This document shows positions 10,214 through 19,860 of a stretch of DNA of 64,000 bases, in pieces (position 1 is the first letter of the stretch; each line of letters begins with the position of its first letter). The stretch is taken from contig WPIO01000046.1 of assembly GCA_009760855.2 (NCBI GenBank), positions 995,001-1,059,000 on the forward strand, written 5' to 3'. The notes under the pieces are model-generated. The model saw only the letters and a program-made list of their open reading frames with translations. It was not told the origin of the DNA and made no database searches. This DNA is from Cristatella mucedo. Taxonomy: Eukaryota > Bryozoa > Phylactolaemata > Cristatellidae. A program made the position numbers and the translations under genes.

Positions 10214-10854
10214 TGGACCTTAAGACTTCGGAACAACGATGGAATTACTTTTGTACTATATCAAAAACAATTTTTTCCACTATATGGGAAAATAGAGCCA
10301 AAATTCAGAACGATTTCAAACAGTCCAGCTGCCACCGAGAGAAAATGTGTTGGCCTTAGCGATGGTAGAGTTGTTATTCCTAAAGGTAAACCTGCTAGAG
10401 TCTTTCTTGAAGAAAGAATGTCTAAAGATTCGAAGCCTTATATCAATGCTTACATTTACATCACTCCTGATATGGTTCCTGCTTAGAATCTATTGTTGAC
10501 CAAGCAAGGACCGAGCTTGATTTCCATGGTTAAGACTTGAGTCAAAGATCAACTGTTGGTATTCGTTTTGGTTTAGGTACTAAACCAACTTTATTCTTTA
10601 ATGACACGAATAAACCAGTTACGTTTGAAGGACCGAGTGATATCATTTAGAAACTAAGTACCGAATTTGAAATTACAGGACTACTTGATGGAAGCTATGC
10701 TAATAAAGAATAATAAAACTCTGAGCCAAGACTAAGTATCAGGTTGAAACTTGATCAAGTTAAAATCTATAGTGCTCCTGCTGCTGAAAGAGAAGAATTC
10801 AATCCAGCTGAATATTTAAAAAGCCATGGCGTAAAAAAAATAAAATTAGATTAG
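10213..10854 (+). pseudogene. Unknown Polinton protein, about 210 residues
   Basis: The ATG at 10213 overlaps the protease stop (TAATG), so the two were probably translated from one transcript. After about a dozen codons the coding frame shifts, then continues for about 90 codons to a stop at 10484. It shifts again and can be followed through in-frame stops to TAG at 10852. Recognisable pieces are GLSDGRVVIPKGKPARVF, INAYIYITPDM and RLSIRLKLDQVKIYSAP. The pattern is beta-rich with basic patches. A DNA-binding or capsid-associated protein is possible, but I recognise no family. It is too short for a typical major capsid protein. Confidence 0.45.
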
Positions 10855-10862
10855 ATTAGTTT

Positions 10863-11148
10863 TTAATTAATTTTGTATGCCTTTTTCTTAGCTATGTCTG
10901 GCATTCTGTCAACTAGGTTTTTAGCATAGTTTTTGATTTTTTTTAGGCTGACTGTATTTACAACTTTGTCTTTTAAGAAATCGGTAGCAAACGAATAATT
11001 CTAAGCTTAAAACTGATTCTGAGTCGTATTCGATTTCTGAGTCAATTTCTGGTTCGAGATCAAAGCTAGGATCATAGTCTGGATCGAGTTCGTGGTCGGA
11101 AATTGATTCGATCTTTGATTCAAGGAAATCTCTAAGAATTTCTGACAT
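10863..11148 (-). pseudogene. Small acidic-to-basic unknown protein of the Polinton
   Basis: An ATG at 11148 starts a very acidic N-terminus (SDHELDPDYDPSFDLEPE). After a frameshift near 10990 a lysine-rich tail (DIAKKKAYKIN) runs to TAA at 10863. It lies just downstream of the polymerase on the same strand and converges with the preceding plus-strand gene. About 93 residues. No family recognised. Confidence 0.4.
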
Positions 11149-11167
11149 CTTTCTATATTATGGAATT

Positions 11168-14100
11168 TTATTTATTCAAATAAATTGATTTAATATCAAA
11201 AGTCTTACAATGACCTGCATCTTTACCTTGTTTCTTTGCTTGTTCAATTCTGTACTGACCGTAAGCATAACTACATCGCTCACAGTTTAACCAATAGCAT
11301 TTAGAATCAAATGCAGATGAAGCTAGCTTTTCTTGCCCTTTAGTAATAATATCATGAAATTTCTGTTGCATTCTATGGAGTTGTCTAATCAATGTTTTTC
11401 ATATTCTTCCATAGAAGTTCTATCTTCATTCTTACGCTCCATAAATATTTTGTTAGCATTGTTTAAGCAATCAATGTATGCAGTGTGAGTTAGTTGCTTT
11501 TTCTTAACAACAGCCTCGGGAACACCTTTAGCTTTAATCAAGAATGGCTGCTTAACGACTTTCACAGAATACTGCTTTGGTCTAAGTGCGCATATTTCTT
11601 CTACAAGTTCTCCCTTTACTTCATCTTTGAATTTTCCGAACTTTACTGTGTCGAACCAATTTTTTATACTTTCAAAATCTTACTTGAAATTCTCGCTTTC
11701 TATTTCCATAGCTAATGAGTCTGTATCTGTGAAGAATACGTTTATCTTATTTCCAAACTTAGGAACCAACACGTCATAATACAATGTTTGTATGTGTAAC
11801 TTTGATAAATTTAGAACTGTTCTGCCTGTAAACAATGGCTTATTTAATTTTGTTACTTTCTTTCCATTTTCAAAAGCTATTAGATTGATCTACACATCTG
11901 AAAGATTTCTTACAAGGATCTCTCATTAATTTGTTATACATTTTAAATCCTGAATCGGATGCTGAATTAACTATCCTAACATTGGCTCACCTTTCTACAT
12001 CTTCAAAAGTTTTCCAAATATCTGACACGTGAATCCTGTGTAAAGATTTCTAGAAAAAGTATCTTTTTTTCCTTCATACTCAATTTTCTTTGTCGCACAA
12101 ACATCAATGAATTTCTTTGACCATTGTTCCTGATCAAATGTAAAAACTCGATGAAGCTTAGTAACACGAAGACCTTTCTTTGCTATAAACTGAAGATATC
12201 TATAATGCTCAAGATATCGATACCTTGGTTGGAAATCGCATAACATTTTTGTGTTGGAGCAGCTCCAGGATCGAAAGCTTTCTCATAGGCTGAATATTCT
12301 GTTGGATCAACTACTCTAGCATAAGAACAAAGTGGATAGTCATTATGGAGGTCATTTAAATGATCCGGATATTCAATATAAACTTCCATAAAGATTCCTT
12401 GAGGAGAATCACTAGATTAGTTCATAAATCTTTCGGGTGCCCAATTAGAAACTAAACCTTCCTTAAAATTACCAATAGGTAAGTACCATTGCGTAACAGT
12501 TGGATAAAGACTGCAGGCATCCCAGTACATCATATTAGTTGTGGGTTTGGTACTATCATACTCTGGAACCTTTGGATTATTAGCTCGAGCGTATCTTTTG
12601 CTAACTTGGCAGATTAGATCTTCTAAAATCTTTATATAGGCTCATATCACTATAACCATGTAATTGCAGCTGCTAGCACTTGTTTTCCATTAAGCATAAG
12701 ACCAAGCATAATGTGGAGCTGAGAAATATTTAGCTGGATCTAAGTTGAATAAACTACCAAGCCTAATTCTGAATTTTTGGAAACAATCTGCAAGTTATGT
12801 GACGTCTGCCATTAAATAATGATCATAATATTCACATCAAGATTCTTTATTTGAAAATTATTCATCACTTCCTCGGAAAATTCATAGTCTTTGTAGGAAT
12901 ATCTTCATAAAAACTTAGTAATGATCGAAAAGCTTCAATAGGTGATAATTTAGTTTCTAAAAAGCGAATTGAGGAACCCATGTATTCATAAGTGTACACT
13001 CCTTTTCTTACTAGCATTTCCATCATATCTTGGTACCCGAGATAAGAGTACCTTGGTTTAAAAACTTGTTCAGTTACTTTGAATTTTGATAAATCACTAG
13101 ATAAAGATGGAACAACTTTTTCTAAAGAAATACTCTTAAAATTAAAAGTATCCTTAAATTCACTATCTTCAACACCATCAGCATCGTGTACTTTTCCATT
13201 GCACGGGCAAAATTAGTTTTGCTAAAACATCAAACTTAGATGATGCTTTTACAATCAAGTGCGAATCGTAACCTTTACAATTTTGAATGAACACTGGCAT
13301 CTTCCAGTCACGAGGAATAAATCAGTCACGAGGAATATTAAAATTTCGATGAGCAGCTCCTCTAAATTTACCAGTGAAGTGACAATGATCTCTAACTTTC
13401 GCATTATCAGGTTTATCAAAATTTGTTTTACACATCCAATGCCGTTTAGTTATTTCAAATTTATGTTCATCTTCTTTTGTCATTAAAATCTTAGCAGGAC
13501 CTTCATACTTGAATTTAGTACTTAGCAGCTTCTTTCGTAGGTCAACTTCATTAAGCAATGCTTCTAATAGCGAAGAAACGCAATCTTCTAATCTTTCGAG
13601 AAATTGGCTAACAAGCGTACCATTCCAATCTAGAATAAAAAAAGCGCCACCGCAAGGCACATGCAATGTATCTGGTGATTTCTTACTATATTATTTTCTT
13701 TACCAATTTTACTTGCATAGCGCATTCCAAATTTACTTTTATTTTCACATGTTACTAATTTAGATTTATCTCCACAACCAGAACTGTAGGAACTACAGAT
13801 TCCTTCAAAGTAGATACGAAAAGTCTTAACACAAAGACTTTCAAAACCAGCATAACAAACATAAGGAGAACATATGAACCTTTCGAAATCATTAAACTTA
13901 TTAAGATTATGTTTAGGCATTTGATAAGTAGTTAGATGCCTATTGGGGCCATTACATGCTATCAAATTATTAGATACAGATTTTTTGAGAGAAATGTCAG
14001 TCTAAACATTTATGGCAATAGAATATAGATCCACCACATTTTGAAGCACGGCAGAGAGCATTGAACTTATTAATCAATATATAATGTTCAGTTTCTGTAT

Positions 14101-15090
14101 GTAATGTAATGTATCTCCGTCTGTAACTCCACAAAGTCACAAAGACCATGTTGGTGTTACGCAGGAGAGTTTTTATAGCGCACTCACAGCCTAAGCGGCT
14201 TTCGGTACGCATTCGGTAGCCAACAGACTTCGTCTCACGCAAAAAAGAGAAAGTGGGAAGCATAGCAGAGTCAGGAGAGCAGTTGAGGTAGTGAGTAGCA
14301 TAGAAGCAGCAGTTCAGGACCGCTGAAAAAGATGTGCCATAGTCGGCATCAGGAGAGTAGATGTCGTTGCGTAAGAAAGTATGCCTTACTAATAAAAGAT
14401 TAACATGTCTACCTTCGATTTTTCTATCTTTCTTGGTAGACTTTAACAATGATGCACCTGCTTTCTTATGATATTCAAACACATTGTACTTACATTTAAT
14501 GTTCTACCTAAGAACCTAGTATCAACAACCTTAAGAGGCCAATGAATTTCAAGAAGAGAATCTCTTACACTTAAATATATGTACTATTTAGATGCTCCTT
14601 AAGATCATTAATTTTTAGTCCATGATTTTCACGAGGATGTAAAAAACTTAGAACACTCCGTAATGCGCAATGATTATTGCTATTCTGAATATTGGTGCAA
14701 TACTTCTTACTGAAAATAGTTTTGGGAGAGGGGATATAACTTGAGCCTCTTCGTTGTATAAAATTAGCAATAACAAAAGTGAAAGAAGAAATTCCATCTA
14801 TAATCCATCCAGATCCAATAGAATTTTCAGAAGACAAATCAATAACTTCCTTTAGCAAATCAATCTGTTTAGAAACTACTGAGTTGTATGAATCTCTAAA
14901 CGTTACAATTATTGGCAGACAAGATACAAATAGAATATCCTTAATTCCCGTAGATAGATTTTCCATAAATAATCTTAACAAAAGTATATAGCCTAAATGA
15001 ACTAAATCTTGTAGAAACTTTGGATAACTAATTAGAATAAGAATCAGCAACGCCTGTAAAGAAGTTCTCAATCATTGTACTCTTGATCAT
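11168..15090 (-). pseudogene. Polinton family B DNA polymerase (protein-primed type)
   Basis: Order on the minus strand from about 15090: an N-terminal region with GSSYIPSPK and a conserved Asn/Cys-rich block near 14700. Next is a segment broken by a LINE-A fragment at 14107-14377, then a DHCHFTGKFRGAAH motif near 13380, usual in Polinton polymerases. Palm motif A is intact (YWDACSLYPTVTQ, near 12520), followed by YIEYPDHLNDLHNDYPL. A motif B region (GLRVTKLHRVF, then FGK) lies near 12150-12000, and an intact motif C (TDTDSLAMEIES) near 11720. The thumb region reads GKFKDEVKGELVEE and ALRPKQYSV, and the C-terminus YAYGQYRIEQ. Many stops and frameshifts (one stop lies eight residues after motif C, another near 11400) make it a pseudogene. 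Without the insertion the length is about 3.65 kb, normal for the family. Confidence 0.93.
14107..14377 (-). mobile_element. LINE-A 3' fragment inside the polymerase gene
   Basis: This 271-bp piece matches the LINE-A 3' end, with the CGGAGATACATTACA-type tail at its left end (14107) and the GCGTAAGAA truncation point at its right end. It is in the same orientation as the polymerase. It leaves an uninterrupted frame across both junctions (13997-14482, minus strand), so polymerase and LINE codons are fused. Confidence 0.85.
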
Positions 15091-15105
15091 CTTTCTTTGT
15101 TTTAA

Positions 15106-15258
15106 TTAAAACAAATCAATATTAACACTTGCTCTACCTTTCACTAATCTAAATTGAAAGCGTTTCTTTCTTGGTAATCTATGTAGAATAATATCATCGA
15201 TGTATATCAGTCTTCTTGCTTCAGCGTAAAAAGAATTTCCCTTTCTAGAACGATTCAT
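15106..15258 (-). CDS. Short basic unknown protein at the right end of the Polinton
   Basis: An intact frame of 50 codons from ATG 15258, which lies 3 bp inside the right terminal repeat, to TAA 15106. The protein is strongly basic (RLPRKKRFQFRLVKGRAS) and precedes the polymerase on the same strand. In protein-primed systems a terminal protein can be encoded next to the polymerase. That link is speculation here, because the product is very short. It may also be a detached N-terminal piece of the polymerase. Confidence 0.4.
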   Translation of the reverse strand: MNRSRKGNSFYAEARRLIYIDDIILHRLPRKKRFQFRLVKGRASVNIDLF

Positions 15259-15260
15259 TT

Positions 15261-15420
15261 CTATACATTATAAACAATTATTCAATATATTTATTATTTA
15301 CATGATATAGAGATTTACATGTGTATTGTATAAAAATGCCACTCATGGAATCTCCCAGACGGAGCCGAACAAAGTGAGGTGCCAGATGGGGGATTGTCAC
15401 GAGGGGCATTTGTATGCAAC
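15261..15420 (-). repeat. Right terminal inverted repeat of the Polinton
   Basis: The reverse complement of this stretch aligns to 2965-3128. The outermost bases read TATGCAAC on the + strand. It has several substitutions relative to the left repeat (for example ATAAAAATG versus ATACAAATG), which fits an old insertion. Confidence 0.93.
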
Positions 15421-17989
15421 ACCATGTCCGCAGTGTCAAACTCCTCAATCTTTTCCACTTTTAATTCACCTCGTTGCCAATAGTGGGTCCTCTACGATAA
15501 ATGCCCGTGTAACCAAACCTATGGCGGCCGAAGTGCTTTGTCGACGGACAGCAGTTGTCTTGGCTAAGCATTGCAGCCGACTGACGACGTGCAGTGAGCA
15601 ATTAAGTGGATCGGAGCAGGCGTCCGTGCGATACCAGCGGGTACCACGTAGCGCAACGCGCGGTGCACCACTCAGTTAGGAAAAACTTAGTCCAAGAGCA
15701 CAAATTTGACATTGCTATTTATACACGTGCATGCTCCGCTAGGCCGCAGGCGGCGAAAGCCTTCCTACGCCGGCGTACAACTCCAGCCGCCCTCGGGGTC
15801 TCGGTTCGTTGGACAGGTGCTCGCACTTCAGTACCCGGATTGGGGCTCATTGCTGCAACTGCAACTTAGTGTGGGTCGGGTCGCTGTACTAACCCTAGTG
15901 CTGTTTTGTCGGCTGCGTTTGACAGCCATTGATCGAGCTCGATGGTCACTTGTCGCCTCATCGATGCACTGCGGTGGCTTAGGGAAGACCGCGGCTGGAT
16001 ATTTCAGAGCGTGGAGACTCAACAGCTAGTTATCGTCCGCTGAGCCAATAAAGTATGGGGTAACCTAGGATTACGTTCCTAGTGGCTTGCACGGTCGACA
16101 TTGGCACTTGAATCGAAACCAGTTTTCTAAAATAGAGTGACTATTAAACCACCTTAATTAATAATAATGGGCAAACCTAATGTCTCTCCGAAACGTGGAA
16201 AGCTAACCATAAAAAACTGGATCGCCTTCCACAACCCCGTAGCCTATGCACATAATCTGCGTGTCGCGTTTAAAAATAGATCTTTCGCTAAATGCTCACC
16301 TAATCAGCCCACGGCCAAGTCTGCTCACTTTCAGCTCATTAACGTTGCGAGAATTTAGGTCTGCTTCGATAACGGTACCGCAGCCTTGTTTGTCAATGTA
16401 TTTTCGAAGTGCCCTCTAAACTTAAGTAGCTCTGTCGTCGGAGTTCTTAATCTCTACGTAATAGGACACTTGTAGTTGGCGCATAATTCTGCAGCCAGGC
16501 TTGTCTGTCACGACTATTGGCATTGCCACGTTACACCACTTCGCAACGATATGACGTACTGGCTTCCCATCAAACAGGTTATCGACTAGGCGGCTCTGTA
16601 AGTGACTCGCAGACCCCTTGAGTGTACCACCCGCTCTTCTGACGGAAGTCGCTTAGCGGTGCCTCTCATCAACCGTACATCCCTTTGAGATCGGATCTTT
16701 AGTTTCTATGCTTCCGGGAGCACAGCGCTTGTTACCGCTTAACACTGTCGCAATAATACCATGACTCAGACGATTTTAAGGGAAGATATAAACCCCCTAT
16801 TTCTCACAGCATCTGATTTGCCGTGCGAATTGTCATCGATTTAATCAGGTGTGCTGAAATTGATCAAGCTAGTGTCGCTAATGAGCTGCTGTGGCTCTTT
16901 TCCAAGTTTATGTATAGTTTATGTACAGTGCCTGGAAAGGGATCCGGTTCTCGTTATACACTATGAAGTGTTCTATTCTCATTACTATGATTATTATTAT
17001 CCCTGAAATCCTGGTGGCTGTCAGCCGGAAGACGCTACCGGGCTTTACGGATTGACTAAATGAATAAAAGGTTGAATAAATGTGCACTCGTTTGACCCCG
17101 CTACTACGCGATAGAGCAACCGGAAACGGCTGAGCCGCGCAGTAGGCCATACTGCGCTCTATAAACTCTATAGGTGACTCGCCGTGGTTTGTACCCGCAG
17201 GTCGTCGCTGTTTCATAGCTCAGAGAGAACTGATTTATTTTCTGGCAATTGTGCCATCTGAAGCTCGCCGTAGGCTCGCGGTAGTTCTCGGCGTCTTTGG
17301 TCCGCACCCACGAGATCCGGGATTGGTAGAGCTAGAGCGAGCGAGTGCCGCCAACGCTCGCGTCGCTGTACGGCTGGGGCCCCTCCCCGCCGGGAGTCGC
17401 GCCGCGAGTCGTCGCGTCCGAGGTGCGGCGCTGCCGGGCAGCCGATTCCTTGGCCTTTCCTACGCACCAAAATGCGGTAACTTATCGAAAAACGAAACGG
17501 CAAGCCTCTGTCGCCGGAGGCGTACTCGGCGCTTCGCCGAGCAGGAGGAGCGTCGCTTCTCGGACGCTCTCCTTCTCGGCCCCGGAACTGTAGAACTGGT
17601 CGGACGCACTTGGGGAGAATCTGAGCGTCAAGGAAGTTCCGGAGCTCCGCCCCGGAAGCCTCCGTAGCAGCCGCCTGGAAAGAGACCGGCAGATCCCGTT
17701 GTGGCAGGCTTTCGCAACTCCGTCTAAAAATAATCGGACTCCTCTCTACAAGGACCATTTGGAGGTCCACTTGGAGAGCTGTGTGCTGAGCACAAAAGGT
17801 GCGTTTCTCGGCCGGCCTGTTTACACCAATTAAAGCACGAGACATCTCCAGAGCATCTAAATTGAATCGCCACCTTCAAAAGATAAATGACGCCGCCCTC
17901 CGGAAACCGACCATGGAAGTACTCGCTGCCAGCCGGAAAGGCTCTTCGGCCACGATCGAAATGGATACTATCCATTATTTCAGGATAAA
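15421..17989. other. Host DNA, GC-rich toward its right half
   Basis: No recognisable gene. From about 17230 to 17700 the sequence becomes CpG-rich (for example GGGAGTCGCGCCGCGAGTCG). A minus-strand frame of 210 codons with an ATG at 17845 and a plus-strand frame of 138 codons overlap there. Both are arginine/alanine/proline-rich, as expected when stop codons are rare by composition, and I do not treat either as a gene. Confidence 0.4.
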
Positions 17990-18145
17990 ACAAAAAATTT
18001 AATTCATTTGTATAGCGCCCCGAGAACTTAATCTCTCTATTCAGGCGCTTCACATATGCCTCGGGGCTCGTGCCCACGACCTCAGCCAGACCTTTATCGG
18101 GGCGAGCACCTCAACCGCTGGACCAAACCAGGATAGCGATTGGCT
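17990..18145 (-). mobile_element. SINE-C, tRNA-derived SINE with LINE-B-like tail
   Basis: On the minus strand the tRNA-like head (GGTTTGGTCC, then GTCGTGGGCACGAGCCCC around the B-box) is followed by AGCGCCTGAATAGAGAGATTAAGTT...GGGGCGCTATACAAATG. The last block is the LINE-B 3' hairpin. Other copies: 19712-19860, 30305-30485, 36638-36770, 53810-53935. Confidence 0.75.
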
Positions 18146-19711
18146 CCGCACTGAAGCCAAGCCGCTCGGCTACATTACAATTACATAACAGTACAATTAA
18201 GTAAGTAAATAAAGCGACATCTAAAATGCAACCGGTGGCTCTTATAGAACATAAGTTTTCTCCATAAATCAACCCAAAATGTTCGCGCCGAAGGAGCACC
18301 GCTCAAGCGGCCTTCTTTTTTTGTGTAGCTCCAACTAAAAACATTAGGTGGCTCTCTCTCTGGCGAAACATCTCAAAGCTTCGCGCGCTGATGGCGCCGC
18401 CAGAAAAGTCTCGCAAGCGAATCTCCATCGAAGCGAGGCAGCACCTCCCCGGAAGTCAGGTCGCCTACCCGGTTTCCAAAGTGCGGGGGGGGGAGGGCAA
18501 CGTCGGGGTAGGGGCGTTCGCTGTCAAGTAATAGAAAAAAATATCTATCGGAAAAGATACCCCGGGCGCAAGTCGCATTCGTTTTCCGAGTCAGCGTTGC
18601 TTCCGCAGATCGATATCGAAAGGAGGTAGCCGCGCTTTCTCGCAGCATAATAGACAGACGGTTGCTCGCCAATTCGGTCGCTTACGCTCAGAAGTTACCG
18701 AGACAAGTTAACGCAGCTTCCGGCTGCTGCGACTGCGCGGGTCAACCAGGGTTCGTAGCGCTACGTCGGTCAGCCTAACCCTCGCTAGCTCAGGTGGCGG
18801 CGTCAGCGCGGCGTGCAACCCGTACGCGCCCGACGACCGTAGCGATAAGCCGAGCGATAAGCAACGAGCGCATACCTCGACACCGCAAGCAGCGCGGCGG
18901 GCAACCGCGAATGCGACGCGCGAACGCGAAAAGAACTACCCGTATGTTAGGGTGCGTTCGGAAAGCGACACTAGCAGCCTAGCTATAAGAGCTCGTCTCA
19001 GCTACAGCTAAGCGCCGTGACTCGCCCGCCGGTAGCCAAAAATAAACCTCTCTGATCCGCATTTTTTCGCCATGTAGCGGCTATGTCAGAAGCAATGGAT
19101 AAATCCGCCTTCGTGATTAAAATCGCGTCGCTCACGAGCCTAGCTCATGGCGGACTATTTCATAAGCGGTCTTCAGTTAGGCGGCGGTAGCCGAGCTCGA
19201 AGGTCGCAGTTGCTGGGCATTGCAATAACTTGTCCTCGATGTAAGCCAGCTACGCGTGGTATGCTACGTACGCGTATTGGGCAATAATCTTCAAATAAAT
19301 AGCCAGTTGACTATTTCATAAGCGGTCTCCAGTTCGGCCTCGGTGGCTGAGCTCGAAGGTCGCGGTCGCTAGACATTGCAGTAAGTTCTACTTGACGTAA
19401 GCCAGTTACGTGTATTACGTAATAACCTTAACATAAATAACTGCTTTGATGCCAATGCTGCCCTCTGAAAATGAAGGCATCTTTCGCTCTAACTGTTCTT
19501 TCCGGTGCGATCCTCTTCCTCGCACAGTCTGTGCAAGTAGAGAGCACAAGACATGAATGACTGCAGCTTCGGTCGCGGTGTCCAGGCCGCGACCGTTCCA
19601 TCGGACCGAGCTGTTTGGGTGGGGGGGGCTTCAGCACCCGCACAGCCTCTCTCTGCGCCATTGCTCGGACGTCGCGCGCGCCTTTTTTCTTTGCTCTGCG
19701 GTTAAAAGAAA
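18146..19711. other. Host DNA with CpG-rich segment and a 156-bp tandem duplication
   Basis: 18360-19060 is CpG-rich, with a poly-G run at 18485-18493. A direct duplication occupies 19153-19308 and 19309-19445, starting GACTATTTCATAAGCGGTCT in both units. Poly-G again at 19621-19628. No gene recognised. Confidence 0.5.
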
Positions 19712-19860
19712 ATACATGACTCATTTGAATAGCGCCCTAAGCGAACTTAGTCTCTATTCAGGCGCTTCACACATGCCACGGGACTCGAGCCCACGACCTC
19801 GGCCAGGCCAGGCTAGGTCGGCGCGAGCACCGTCTTTCATGCCGACGCATTCTTACCGGA
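19712..19860 (-). mobile_element. SINE-C
   Basis: Matches the family in the block ATAGCGCCCTAAGCGAACTT, the GGCGCTTCACACATGCCACG middle and the tRNA-like GACTCGAGCCCACGACCTCG block, read here as its reverse complement. Confidence 0.8.

Larger units (their letters stand above)
2965..15420. mobile_element. Decayed Polinton/Maverick (adintovirus-like) provirus
   Basis: A 12,456-bp unit bounded by inverted repeats of about 160 bp that are over 80 percent alike by eye. Inside are remnants of the diagnostic Polinton set: a family B DNA polymerase, a retrovirus-type DDE integrase, an FtsK/HerA-type packaging ATPase and an adenain-like cysteine protease. There is also a YqaJ-like exonuclease, a probable minor virion protein and several unknown small proteins. 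The interior is far more AT-rich than the host DNA on both sides. Most genes carry several frameshifts and stops, and LINE fragments sit at 8259-8332 and 14107-14377, so the element is inactive. I could not recognise a major capsid gene. I also found no convincing 6-bp target-site duplication (left flank ...CCTTGG, right flank ACCATG...). Confidence 0.93.

Noticed and set aside
2959-15426. Six-base target-site duplication of the Polinton
   Set aside because: CCTTGG on the left and ACCATG on the right share only part of their bases; no placement of the ends gives a clean 6-bp repeat.
17213-17845. 210-codon gene
   Set aside because: Starts at an ATG, but composition explains the openness and the opposite strand is also open; kept only as a finding.
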